Shown here in pieces: positions 46,250 through 54,272 of a DNA stretch of 64,000 bases. The stretch lies in assembly GCF_001007935.1 (NCBI RefSeq), contig NZ_CP011451.1:682001-746000 (forward strand). The letters are read 5' to 3'. The notes below the pieces were generated by a model. It was not told the DNA's origin and did not search any database. It saw nothing but the letters and a program-made list of their open reading frames with translations. The stretch's first letter is position 1. Each line of letters begins with the position of its first letter. The position numbers and the translations under genes were made by a program. The DNA is from Nitrosomonas communis (lineage in GTDB: Bacteria; Pseudomonadota; Gammaproteobacteria; Burkholderiales; Nitrosomonadaceae).

Positions 46250-46818
46250 GTTTCTCCTTTTTATAACAATTCAGTTGTAATTAAACTTCCAGCTGCTGAA
46301 AGTAAGTAGGTTAGCCCAGCTTGGGTGTAGACGATTAAAATCGTCTACACCCAAGTTAAATAAGTATAAGTCAGTATATTCAAATTCAAAGCCTTCGTCT
46401 AAAAACTGTATTATGAAAATCAAATTATGTCGAATAATTTTACATTTTGAATAAGTAGTATCCTTCGCTGCGCAGCCAATGCATTTATGCACGCGTCCTT
46501 ACTCTTCTTTACCTCCGCGATCCGGACTAACTTAGTATCTAAAGAATCGATTTTATATGACGTATAAATAATGTGATTACTTTCTAATCAAGGCAAAATT
46601 CTGTCGAAAGATTTTACACTTCAATTTGGCTATATGCTTTTTTTATTCGCAATATATTGATTATTTAACAATTATGAAGATTGGCATGGATTATGCTAAT
46701 TATTTAATATATTTTATGCTTATGTTATTTTTCATAGGGAATGAAGGTGAGAATAAATTGCATAAACTAAAATAGTTTAATTTTATGAGATTTTTATACG
46801 AGTTGAGAGGAGATGTTT
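46250..46818. other. Divergent intergenic region with a perfect hairpin
   Basis: About 570 AT-rich bases between two divergent secreted-protein genes. It contains the hairpin described at 46320. A 73-codon minus-strand frame across the hairpin (46271-46492) has no ribosome binding site and is probably chance. GAGAGGAG just before 46813 is the ribosome binding site of the plus-strand gene. Confidence 0.5.
46320..46355. other. Perfect 17-bp inverted repeat
   Basis: CTTGGGTGTAGACGATT, AA, then AATCGTCTACACCCAAG. The minimal two-base loop makes it a cruciform-like palindrome. Read on the minus strand it lies upstream of the RNase gene start by about 70 bases, so it would be in its leader or promoter. 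Confidence 0.75.
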
Positions 46819-48951
46819 ATGAAAATGAATTGGAGATTAACAGGTGGTCTGCTTGTCACAGTGGCCATGTGGCTGGCATTCATGATAGCGCCACCTGCAT
46901 TTGCCGATAATGCGGTTAAATTGAAAGTATTGGTGATTTCCACAGGAGATGAAACGCAAGATCTGGGATTCAACTACATCAAGCCTGTTCTGGATGAAAT
47001 AGGCGTACCCTATGATGTATTAAATGCTAACACCCAGGATTTAACTGCAGATATGCTCGCCTCTTTGAATGGCGTAGCTTGCAACTCCCTGGATGCAGGT
47101 TGTGTAGGTAGCTACAATGGCATTATCCTGACCCTCTCTGATTTGACTCCCAACTTCACACCGGCAGAGTGGGACATTCTGCACAATTACGAAAAGGACT
47201 TTAAGGTCCGTGAAGCAGTCTTATCGGGTTGGCCTGCTACTTATTTTGACCCCAATGCACCATTCGGAATCTACCTGGATTATGGTCTGGTTTTTTCATC
47301 GAGTGCAGCTAGCTACAATACGCAATGGTCAATACCCGCTACCTATCAAAAAGAGGTACTTGAATCTGTAAACCTGGCAAATCCGCTGCCGATTACCGAC
47401 TTTGCCTTTGCAGCCACTCCACGCAATAATGGTGCTGGGCCCCGCGACGGTACTATTCCGAGTGTTATTCCGTTGCTGCAAACTACCAATGGAGAGTCGC
47501 TGTTATCGATCGTTCAATACAAACTGCCTAATCAGACCACGCCATTACGCGAGGTGATGATCTCGACCATTACCCATGCTTCGTTCCTCATTCACTCAAA
47601 GGTACTAGCCTACGAGTTTATCAGCTGGGCGACGCAAGGAGTGTTTGTGGGAGCACGTCGTGTTTATATGGCAGCCCATTTGGATGATTTATTCTTAGCG
47701 AATACGCTATGGGATCCCAGCCTTAAGGCGGATAATCCGTTGCAAACCTATCGCTTGAACAGCGGCGATATCAGCAATCTCGTGGGCAAGCAAACTGCTT
47801 TTCGGGCTGCACATCCCACGGCGGGCAGCGCTTTCCAACTCGATTTTCCATTCAATGGATCCGGGGCTGTGGTTGATCCGGAAGCAACGACACTGGTTGC
47901 AAATCTGACGGAAGATTTGGTAGCGGCAGTAATTGCCAACAAAGATGCGTTCCGTTACATCAATCACACTTTTACGCATGCAGACATGGATAAAGCGCCA
48001 ACTCCGGCAAATGCCCCGTGTGATTATGAAACTTTTACTACCGTGGCACCTATCCAGGCAGAAATTACCAAGAACCGCACGGTATGGGGGCTTCTAGGAC
48101 TGCCTGATCAAGCGAACAATGACCGGGTCCTGCTAACGGGTAATCACGCTGGCCTGAAAGATCGCAAATGCACCGATGATCCTTTGCTGCACACAGATAT
48201 GGCCAATGTTCAGGATGACGATGTAGCGTTTGATCAGGGTGGTGCCAATCCGCTATTCCTACGAGCCGCTGCCATTACCAATGTGAGATATCTGGCTTCC
48301 GACTCATCACAGCGAGCGCAAAACATTGAGCAATTTATCACTCAGTACGATGATGGCAGTGCGTCTTCTAATCGCATTATGCTGCCGCGCTGGCCAACCA
48401 ATGTGTTTGTTAATGTCATTAATCCGGATCAACTAGTTGATGAGTACAACTATATGTTTCACGATCGATTTGTCAATGCCGGCCAGGATCCCTGCACAAC
48501 ACCCGGAGCGATCTGCACTCCCCGCAATTATGCAGAAATTCTCGCAGCTGAAGCCGACAACGCGGTACGCCATATGTTGACCTTTAATAAATGGCCTCAT
48601 TTTTTCCATCAATCGAATGCAACCAATTATGCAAACGGCAATACGCTGATATTTGATTGGCTAAACGCTGTCTTTGCAGCCTACGAGCGATTGTTTAAAT
48701 TACCGGTCTTGAATTTGCCGTATTGGCATATTGGCGATAAGACAAGACAGAGACTCGACGCGAAGACTACGGCTATTCAATCGAAGTGGGATCGGACCAC
48801 CAATCAAGTCACCTTATCAGCAGACAAAGGTGTAACTCTAGAGGTCACGGGGATTATGGGTGGAGGAACCTATGGCGGCCAGCATGTCCGCGTAGTTAGC
48901 TTAACCACGACACCAACAGTGTTCACGGTCAACCGGGGCCTGACGCAATAA
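46819..48951 (+). CDS. Secreted Agd3-like polysaccharide deacetylase
   Basis: A 710-residue protein with a signal peptide (WRLTGGLLVTVAMWLAFMIAPPAFA). The mature part starts VKLKVLVISTGDETQDLGFN, a flavodoxin-like or THUMP-type amidotransferase-like domain. It is followed by a NodB-like metal-dependent deacetylase core: RVYMAAHLDDLFL (about 286-298, an Asp pair) and FRYINHTFTHADMD, where two His four residues apart (385 and 389 counted from ATG 46813) fit metal binding. Then come LLTGNHAGLKDRKC and a late WPHFFHQSN. The order resembles Agd3 (CE18), the galactosaminogalactan deacetylase. ATG 46819 is preferred because GAGAGGAG lies six bases before it. Family assignment is tentative. Confidence 0.6.
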   Translation: MKMNWRLTGGLLVTVAMWLAFMIAPPAFADNAVKLKVLVISTGDETQDLGFNYIKPVLDEIGVPYDVLNANTQDLTADMLASLNGVACNSLDAGCVGSYNGIILTLSDLTPNFTPAEWDILHNYEKDFKVREAVLSGWPATYFDPNAPFGIYLDYGLVFSSSAASYNTQWSIPATYQKEVLESVNLANPLPITDFAFAATPRNNGAGPRDGTIPSVIPLLQTTNGESLLSIVQYKLPNQTTPLREVMISTITHASFLIHSKVLAYEFISWATQGVFVGARRVYMAAHLDDLFLANTLWDPSLKADNPLQTYRLNSGDISNLVGKQTAFRAAHPTAGSAFQLDFPFNGSGAVVDPEATTLVANLTEDLVAAVIANKDAFRYINHTFTHADMDKAPTPANAPCDYETFTTVAPIQAEITKNRTVWGLLGLPDQANNDRVLLTGNHAGLKDRKCTDDPLLHTDMANVQDDDVAFDQGGANPLFLRAAAITNVRYLASDSSQRAQNIEQFITQYDDGSASSNRIMLPRWPTNVFVNVINPDQLVDEYNYMFHDRFVNAGQDPCTTPGAICTPRNYAEILAAEADNAVRHMLTFNKWPHFFHQSNATNYANGNTLIFDWLNAVFAAYERLFKLPVLNLPYWHIGDKTRQRLDAKTTAIQSKWDRTTNQVTLSADKGVTLEVTGIMGGGTYGGQHVRVVSLTTTPTVFTVNRGLTQ

Positions 48952-49008
48952 GCAACTGCTACTTCGGTAATTTTATAGAAAAAAATTTACAATCAAGAGG
49001 ATAATCAA

Positions 49009-49404
49009 ATGAAACACTACATTCACTCGTTGAGAACTGTCTTTACTATGCTGATTGTCGCCATAGCTATGACGATAGGCACAGTGATACCAATATCAAC
49101 ATATGCTGCCCAAGGGCAAAAACCTGATAACCCGGGCAAATCTGATACCGCACCGGGACATAATAAGGATGAGGGCGAGGAGCAAATAAATAAAATACGG
49201 AAAGAGGAGGAGCATAAGTTAAAAAAAGGAAAGGGAATAAGAGAAGGGCGGGAACAGGGAGAGGAGAATTCAAATTACCCTCAGCAGGCGAAGTCAATGG
49301 CAGAGCGGCTTAGAGAATCGGCAGCCATTGTCGCTCAACAAGGTGGCAACGCCCAACCGCTTCTTGATGCGGCTGCTTATTACGACAAGGAGGCTGCTGA
49401 ATAA
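49009..49404 (+). CDS. Small exported highly charged protein (unknown)
   Basis: A 131-residue protein with a signal peptide (TVFTMLIVAIAMTIGTVIPISTYA). The mature part is rich in Lys, Glu and Gly (QGQKPDNPGKSDTAPG, then EEQINKIRKEEEHKLKKGKG) and ends in a helical stretch SMAERLRESAAIVAQQGG. AGAGGATAA precedes the ATG. It follows the deacetylase-like gene after 57 bases and probably shares its message. A strong hairpin terminator comes after it. It may be a periplasmic partner or polymer-binding protein. No family is recognised. Confidence 0.65.
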   Translation: MKHYIHSLRTVFTMLIVAIAMTIGTVIPISTYAAQGQKPDNPGKSDTAPGHNKDEGEEQINKIRKEEEHKLKKGKGIREGREQGEENSNYPQQAKSMAERLRESAAIVAQQGGNAQPLLDAAAYYDKEAAE

Positions 49405-49454
49405 TCGCTATTTTGTTCGATGAGCAATAAATAGTTGCCTCTGAATAATTACAT

Positions 49455-49500
49455 AAGCTCTAGACTAGCAGACATGATCTGTTAGTCTAGAGCTTTTCTT
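49455..49500 (+). terminator. Strong terminator after the small exported gene
   Basis: AAGCTCTAGACTAGCAGA and TCTGTTAGTCTAGAGCTT form an 18-bp stem with one G-T pair and a CATGA loop, followed by TTCTTATT. The core matches the hairpin at 45093. Confidence 0.82.
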
Positions 49501-49612
49501 ATTGAAAATTAGAATTACCCGTTCCGCGCGAAAAAGAAACCTTCCTTATTATTAAGCGCACTCAATCTCTTCCACCGTGATTTGTTGCGACCCTTATGTC
49601 GAACTCACGTTA

Positions 49613-49713
49613 TTCCATTTCTAAATCAAAACTGACATTGTCGGCTTCACCTTGCCGTATTATTTATACTGTCTTCGGCTCGCCTTCGCGTCATTTTTGA
49701 TTTGGAAATGGAA
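49613..49713. repeat. 101-bp palindromic dispersed repeat, copy C
   Basis: Ends TTCCATTTCTAAATCAAAA and TTTTGATTTGGAAATGGAA are inverted repeats. The interior has TGACATTGTCGGCTTCACC and CTCGCCTTCGCGTCA. It abuts the stop side of the dacB-derived pseudogene segment. Confidence 0.9.
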
Positions 49714-49717
49714 TTAA

Positions 49718-50671
49718 TTATGCTCTCTCATACACCCATCTAATCAGCGTATCCAACGCTGTACGTGCGTTAGCTGCTTGCGCATGATTAATAAAGAAAA
49801 CGACCACATTACGGCGAGTTTTATGATCCAGTAAATAACCTGCAATCGTCGCTACTTCGTTGAGCGTGCCGGTTTTCATATGCGCCCTTCCTGCGACCAG
49901 TGTTTCTTTGAAACGGCTTTTCATGGTTCCATCCACCCCCGCTATCGGTAAAGATGAGATGAATTCCGGCATCACCGGGCTGTGGAATGCAGCTATTAGC
50001 AGTTCGCCCATTTGACTGGCACTGATCCGCTCTGTGCGCGATAGCCCCCAGCCATCCAAGCGCTCATTACCTAGCGCGAAATTGCCATTCGTCGCCCGCC
50101 GGATGTCATCCACCAGACTCGACTCCAATTCATCGCGGAACAGTTCGCGGTAAGCCATCTGTCTGCCAGCGTTATCTAATCCCAGCGCCACGTAAAGCGA
50201 GTGCGGTTTCACCAGTGCATTGGCCTCCCCCTGCGCGTTTACCCCATAACTAGACCAACGGTATTCAGCCGGGTGCGCCACCATACCTGCTCGCACCGGA
50301 TTCAATTCGATATAGCGCTGACACGCTAATAAATAGTCTTCTTCCTGAATGAGACAGGAACGAAACCGTCCCTCCCACAAGGTTCCGCTGCGCTGATAAG
50401 TGCGATTCACATACTGCACATAACGCTGACCGAGCGCTTTCATCAGCTCCCCGGCAGACTCGGTTCGATCAGCGGAGAGCAGCAAATGGACATGGTTGGT
50501 CATAAGCACCTAAGTATGCATATTGCAGCCAGTCTTGCTAGCGTATTCGGTTAACCAATCTAGATAAAGGCGATAGTCCTCTTCGGCGAAAAAGCAGGCT
50601 TGGCGATTGTTACCGCGTTGGATAAGGTGAAGAGGAACATTTGGTAAGGTAAGGCGAGCACGTCGGGGCAT
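49718..50671 (-). pseudogene. RAYT transposase (amber codon) fused to a duplicated dacB 3' end
   Basis: The 5' part is a near copy of the RAYT gene at 52911-53630, starting ATG at 50671 (MPRRARLTLPNVPLHLIQRG). Codon 54, Tyr in the intact copy, is TAG here (50510-50512), just ahead of the HUH motif MTNHVHLLL. The RAYT frame continues to NGNFALGNERL near 50050 and then switches, in frame, to the last 100 or so residues of DacB (GLSRTERISASQMGEL, AHMKTGTLNEVATIAG, LIRWVYERA). A 263-residue product could start at GTG 50509 but would lack both a full transposase and the DacB SxxK site. The right RAYT end is doubled (AAAACCGTGGTCTG and a degenerate copy at 50740). Non-functional. Confidence 0.88.
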
Positions 50672-50782
50672 AAAAGGGCTCCTATCAGTTATTGCGAATG
50701 ACTAACTCTAATTGAAAACCGTGGTCTGCTCCCTATTAGGAAACCGTGACCTATTCCCCTATTTTCCTCAATGCTTGTCTAA

Positions 50783-50883
50783 TTCCATTTCTAAATCAAA
50801 ACTGACATTGTCGGCTTCACCTTGTCGTATTATTTATACTGTCTGCGGCTCGCCTTCGCGTCATTTTTGATTTAGAAATGGAA
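50783..50883. repeat. 101-bp palindromic dispersed repeat, copy D
   Basis: Ends TTCCATTTCTAAATCAAAA and TTTTGATTTAGAAATGGAA match perfectly as inverted repeats over about 17 bases. It lies between the RAYT-dacB pseudogene and the VapBC promoter and is almost identical to copy C. Confidence 0.9.
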
Positions 50884-50897
50884 TAAGAATGTGCCTC

Positions 50898-50953
50898 TTG
50901 TCTGTACTCTGGATTCGCACTACAATGTGTATAGACAGATTTTATTATACACA
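50898..50953 (+). promoter_or_regulatory. vapBC promoter and operator palindrome
   Basis: TTGTCT (50898-50903), 17 bases, then TACAAT (50921-50926) form a sigma-70-like promoter. Directly overlapping, TGTGTATA (50926-50933) and TATACACA (50946-50953) are perfect inverted 8-mers with 12 bases between, as expected for an autorepressor site bound by the VapB-VapC complex. Confidence 0.6.
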
Positions 50954-50969
50954 CCGGAGCTTCCTCCTA

Positions 50970-51164
50970 ATGAGAACGAACATAGTTATTGATGACAAAC
51001 TTATGGAAGATGCCCTCAAAATTACAGGACTCAAAACCAAGCGAGAAGTTGTTGAACTCGCGCTTAAGATTCTGATTAATCTAAAAAAACAAGAAAGCAT
51101 TAAAGCATACAAGGGCAAGCTAAAGTGGGAAGGCAACCTTGAAGAGATGCGAACCACAAGATGA
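50970..51164 (+). CDS. vapB: VapB antitoxin
   Basis: A 64-residue protein (RTNIVIDDKLMEDALKITGL, then KREVVELALKILINLKKQ), a ribbon-helix-helix antitoxin of the VapB type that neutralises the adjacent PIN toxin and represses its own promoter. The ATG at 50970 starts right at the DNA-binding strand and has CCGGAGC upstream. An upstream in-frame ATG (50889) would add 27 atypical residues. Its stop overlaps the vapC start by four bases (ATGA). The C-terminal tail (KWEGNLEEMRTTR) is the usual toxin-binding region. Confidence 0.9.
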   Translation: MRTNIVIDDKLMEDALKITGLKTKREVVELALKILINLKKQESIKAYKGKLKWEGNLEEMRTTR

Positions 51165-51562
51165 TTCTTATAGATTCCAGTGTCTGGATCGACTACTTCA
51201 ATGGCCTGGATACGCCGCAAACAAGCAAGCTCGATATGCTACTTGGTGTTGAGCCGTTGGGTATAGGCGATCTTATTTTGATTGAAGTACTTCAAGGCTT
51301 CCGCATCGACAAAGATTACGAGACCGCGAAACAGTTGCTTACATCATTAAGTATTTTTAATATGCTTAACATGGAAATCGCGATTAAATCGGTCGACAAT
51401 TTCCGGCATTTGCGGAAACGAGGCATTACAATAAGGAAAACTGTTGATACAATCATCGCAACATTTTGCATCGAAGAAAAATATCCACTCTTATTTTCTG
51501 ATAGAGATTTCCTTCCTTTTGCAGAATATCTCGGCTTACACGCTGTCACAACCAACACATGA
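51161..51562 (+). CDS. vapC: VapC toxin (PIN-domain ribonuclease)
   Basis: A 133-residue PIN-domain endoribonuclease. Acidic metal-binding residues are all visible: ILIDSSVWIDYF (first Asp), GDLILIEVLQGFR (Glu), KTVDTIIATFC (Asp) and LLFSDRDFLPFA (last Asp). VapC toxins cut tRNA or rRNA to halt growth when VapB is degraded. It is coupled to vapB by an ATGA overlap. Full length and intact, so the module is probably active. Confidence 0.93.
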   Translation: MILIDSSVWIDYFNGLDTPQTSKLDMLLGVEPLGIGDLILIEVLQGFRIDKDYETAKQLLTSLSIFNMLNMEIAIKSVDNFRHLRKRGITIRKTVDTIIATFCIEEKYPLLFSDRDFLPFAEYLGLHAVTTNT

Positions 51563-51685
51563 CGCTAAAGCCACCCGCTTACGCCCCTCATAAAATTCAA
51601 GAATATCCATAGAGCTTACAGGAGCGGGCCGGATAGAGCGCAATATTAGGCAAGAAACAGTGGGATCAGGTTTACTATTCGCCAT

Positions 51686-51815
51686 CTAGCTTTTCTCTAT
51701 TTTTTTAACTACCAGACTAAAAGTAGAATAATATAACCCAAATTTATCCGCGATCTGTTTTTGTTGCCGTCTCATCATTGCTTTTTCCGTAATTCCAACG
51801 AGCCAAAGAATAGCT
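51686..51815 (-). pseudogene. Helix-turn-helix remnant of a transposase-type protein
   Basis: The minus strand reads MMRRQQKQIADKFGLYYSTF and SLVVKKIEKS before a stop. This is like the C-terminal helix-turn-helix often seen at the end of RAYT or IS200-type proteins. No upstream catalytic part remains. Confidence 0.35.
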
Positions 51816-51925
51816 CAGAATTCTGGTTTGTCATAATGAAAGACTTCGTATATTGACACTGTGTGTGATTGGTACACTAGTAAATCGGTCCAGAATAACA
51901 TTTACAATAGTACCGTTCGGCCTAA

Positions 51926-52018
51926 TTCCATTTCTAAATCAAAACTGACTTTGTCGGCTTCACCTTGCCGTATTATTGATACTGTCTGCGGCTCGCCTTC
52001 GCGTCATTTTTGATTTAG
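51926..52018. repeat. Palindromic dispersed repeat, copy E (right end replaced)
   Basis: It begins TTCCATTTCTAAATCAAAA and continues to CGTCATTTTTGATTTAG like its relatives, but the terminal AAATGGAA is replaced by CGGTTCGACAAGCTCACC, a different repeat. This shows an end lost by recombination. Confidence 0.85.
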
Positions 52019-52244
52019 CGGTTCGACAAGCTCACCGCGAGCGGTAAAGGGTTTACTGGAACGATCTACTTGATCGTTTCCGCTTTTATGGTTTATGGCT
52101 TGAGCATAATCCGTTGTTGCCATGAAGTAATTCGTGGAGGTTCCTCAGAGTCTGCCCCCTATTTCACTAATGATAAAGCTAATTTAGGTTTGCGTGCTAT
52201 CAAGTAATCTTTGTAACACGTAGCACCACGGTATACAATTTAGC

Positions 52245-52523
52245 ATGATAAAAACTTTTCGCCATAAAGGACTTGTAGCTTTCTTTACTACCGGCAACCT
52301 ATCTGGCATTCAACCGTATCATGCAGCGCGGTTAAGGCGGCAATTGATAAGGCTTGATCTTGCCAAAAATGCAAGTGATATGAATATTCCTGGTTAGAAA
52401 TTACATTCTTTAAGCGGTGACCTCGTTGGACATTACTCGGTGACAGTAAATGGCAATTGGCGAATCACTTTTACCTTTGAAGGTGAAGACGCTGTGCTAG
52501 TTAATTATCAAGATTACCATTAG
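52245..52523 (+). pseudogene. higB: HigB toxin with an amber codon
   Basis: The frame starts MIKTFRHKGLVAFFTTGNLS and continues past TAG at 52395-52397 (codon 51) as KLHSLSGDLVGHYSVTVNGN, WRITFTFEGEDAVLVNYQDYH, at normal HigB length of 92 codons. In the family this codon is usually Trp (PGWKLH), so a single G to A change explains the stop. HigB is a RelE-type ribosome-dependent mRNA interferase, and the truncated form lacks the catalytic C-terminal half. The intact higA follows after 12 bases. Confidence 0.85.
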
Positions 52524-52535
52524 GAAAAATTAAAC

Positions 52536-52871
52536 ATGAGCAAAATACACAACCCGCCACACCCAGGTGAAACCTTGCGAGAAGATGTACTGCCTGCTTT
52601 GGGGTTATCGGTAACTGAAGCAGCTGAACAACTCAACGTGAGTCGGGCTACTTTATCGCGTGTAATAAATGGCCGTGCTGCTATCTCTCCTGAAATGGCC
52701 TTACGACTCGAATGTTGGTTAGGGGTAGAAAATGGAGGAAGTGCTGATTTATGGATAGCACAACAAGCAGCTTATGACCTATGGAATGCGCGTAAAGCCG
52801 GTTTACCAAAAGTGAAGCGTGTAGATATAAAGCATACAACAGACCTGAGATTGACGATAAGTCAACACTAA
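52536..52871 (+). CDS. higA: HigA antitoxin
   Basis: A 111-residue XRE-type helix-turn-helix antitoxin: [40 protein letters not shown] and [20 protein letters not shown] are the usual HigA blocks. It binds its own promoter and the HigB toxin. The partner toxin gene upstream has a nonsense codon, so this antitoxin may be an orphan or could neutralise related toxins. AGGAAAAAT precedes the ATG. The left end of a RAYT element begins 13 bases after its stop. Confidence 0.93.
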   Translation: MSKIHNPPHPGETLREDVLPALGLSVTEAAEQLNVSRATLSRVINGRAAISPEMALRLECWLGVENGGSADLWIAQQAAYDLWNARKAGLPKVKRVDIKHTTDLRLTISQH

Positions 52872-52884
52872 TAAAGGGCACCCT

Positions 52885-53695
52885 AATAGGGGACAGACCA
52901 CGGTTTTAAGTTATGTGAGGAACAGATTGCTGGATTTTGGTTCTTCAATCTTACGTGGCCGTCCAGGCTTGCCGGGTGTTGCTCGTCGTCCTACAGCTGC
53001 CGATATCTGTGCTGCAAAGCGTTCATTGCCTAGCACGAAATTGCCATTAGTCGCCCGCCGGATCTCACCCATCAGACCCGGCTCCAATTCATCACGGAAC
53101 AGTTCGCGGTAAGCCATCTGCCTGCCAGCGTTATCTAATCCCAGCGCCACGTAAAGCGAGTGCGGTTTCACCAGAGCATCGGCCTCCCCCTGCGCGTTTA
53201 CCCCATAACTAGACCAACGGTATTCAGCCGGGTGCGCCACCATACCTGCTCGCACCGGATTCAATTCGATATAGCGCTGACATGCTAGCAAATAGTCTTC
53301 TTCCTGAATGAGACAGGAACGAAACCGTCCCTCCCACAAGGTTCCACTGCGCTGATAAGTGCGATTCACATACTGCACATAACGCTGACCAAGCGCTTTC
53401 ATCAGCTCCCCGGCAGACTCGGTTCGATCAGCGGAGAGCAGCAAATGCACATGGTTGGTCATGAGCACATAAGCATGCACTTGGCAGCCAGCCTTGCCAG
53501 CATATTCGGTTAACCATTCCAGATAAGAGCGATAGTCCTCTTCGGCGAAAAAGCAGGCTTGGCGATTGTTACCGCGTTGGATAAGGTGAAGAGGAACATT
53601 TGCTAAGGTAAGGCGAGCACGTCGGGGCATAAAATAGTTTTTATCAGTTATTTACAATGACAAATTTTAACAGAAAACTGTGGTCTGTCCCTATT
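52885..53695. mobile_element. RAYT mobile element with inverted REP-like ends
   Basis: The left end AATAGGGGACAGACCACGG (52885-52907 with TTTT) and right end, read inward, AATAGGGACAGACCACAG (53674-53695) are near-perfect inverted repeats of 22-23 bases bracketing one transposase gene. Similar ends occur in many IS200/IS605-related RAYT elements. A related but damaged copy lies at 49718-50760. Confidence 0.8.
52911..53630 (-). CDS. REP-associated tyrosine transposase (RAYT, Y1/HUH)
   Basis: A 239-residue HUH single-strand transposase. The N-terminal MPRRARLTLANVPLHLIQRG and NNRQACFFAEEDY are typical of the family. The HUH motif is MTNHVHLLL (residues 57-65) and the catalytic tyrosine lies in GQRYVQYVNRTY. 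Then come GTLWEGRFRSC and QRYIELNPVRAGMV. The C-terminus ends in a basic segment (GRRATPGKPGRPRKIEEPKS). It acts on short hairpins such as the flanking inverted ends. The frame is intact, so it may still be active. Confidence 0.93.
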   Translation of the reverse strand: MPRRARLTLANVPLHLIQRGNNRQACFFAEEDYRSYLEWLTEYAGKAGCQVHAYVLMTNHVHLLLSADRTESAGELMKALGQRYVQYVNRTYQRSGTLWEGRFRSCLIQEEDYLLACQRYIELNPVRAGMVAHPAEYRWSSYGVNAQGEADALVKPHSLYVALGLDNAGRQMAYRELFRDELEPGLMGEIRRATNGNFVLGNERFAAQISAAVGRRATPGKPGRPRKIEEPKSSNLFLT

Positions 53696-53701
53696 TTCGT
53701 T

Positions 53702-53932
53702 CTATAACAACTTAACCAACGTTGCCACAACGCCTATTGCTACAACGATCATCGTTCCAAGCTTGATAATGAGTCGATATTCAAGCTCACGAAGATCTGT
53801 CTTTGTCGCAATTTCAGCCTCGAGATTAGCTTCACGAAAAGCCTCTGCAATCGCTTCGGCATGTTTTTCTGAAATACCAGCCTCTCGTAGGCGGCGAATA
53901 AATTTATGAGTATCAAACGGTATTGAAGGCAT
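53702..53932 (-). CDS. DUF1640-like small membrane protein
   Basis: A 76-residue protein: PFDTHKFIRRLREAGISEKH and AEAIAEAFREANLEAEIATK, a helical stretch, then KTDLRELEYRLIIKL and a C-terminal membrane segment TMIVVAIGVVATLVKLL. This fits the DUF1640/CCDC90-like family of short coiled-coil proteins with a C-terminal anchor, common in betaproteobacteria. The role is unknown. It lies between the RAYT element and dacB and starts at ATG 53932. Confidence 0.75.
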   Translation of the reverse strand: MPSIPFDTHKFIRRLREAGISEKHAEAIAEAFREANLEAEIATKTDLRELEYRLIIKLGTMIVVAIGVVATLVKLL

Positions 53933-54272
53933 TATTTAAGTATATACCTAAGCAAATAATCACACTCATTGCTGATTGAAGTACTGCAGTTATTATGCAA
54001 CAAATCACTATTTTTCTCAAAGATCTAATAGCACTCGCTAGTACACCCGCCATCATTGATGAGTATGCGGATCGCCACTTACGCGATGGGTTTCCACGAC
54101 TTCCATGTGGCTTATGTTCAGCGCCTGAATCGAGTAGCCGATGTGTTTGTACCCTTATTAGCGCTGATTCAGCAAGAACAAGCAGCCAGGAATACCGAGG
54201 GAGATTTGATTGACTGATTCATTTCCGGTCATTCTTGCAGGCAAGGATGGGGGGTGAATGTCTAAAGTAGAG
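53933..54272. other. Gap with possible gene fragment
   Basis: About 340 bases. From about 54065 to 54217 one plus frame reads MRIATYAMGFHDFHVAYVQR then LNRVADVFVPLLALIQQEQA, which has protein-like composition and may be the C-terminal scrap of a lost gene. A second frame (53995-54213) overlaps it. Neither is recognised. Confidence 0.35.

Larger units (their letters stand above)
51563..52244. other. Debris region: transposase remnant and repeats
   Basis: About 680 bases without an intact gene. It holds a helix-turn-helix remnant (51686-51815), repeat copy E (51926-52018), then a degenerate REP sequence GGTTCGACAAGCTCACCGCG at about 52020 and a small hairpin GGAACGATC-TACTT-GATCGTTTCC near 52060. 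Confidence 0.55.

Noticed and set aside
46271..46492. 73-codon frame over the 46320 palindrome
   Set aside because: No ribosome binding site, cysteine- and phenylalanine-rich, spans a perfect hairpin in an intergenic region.
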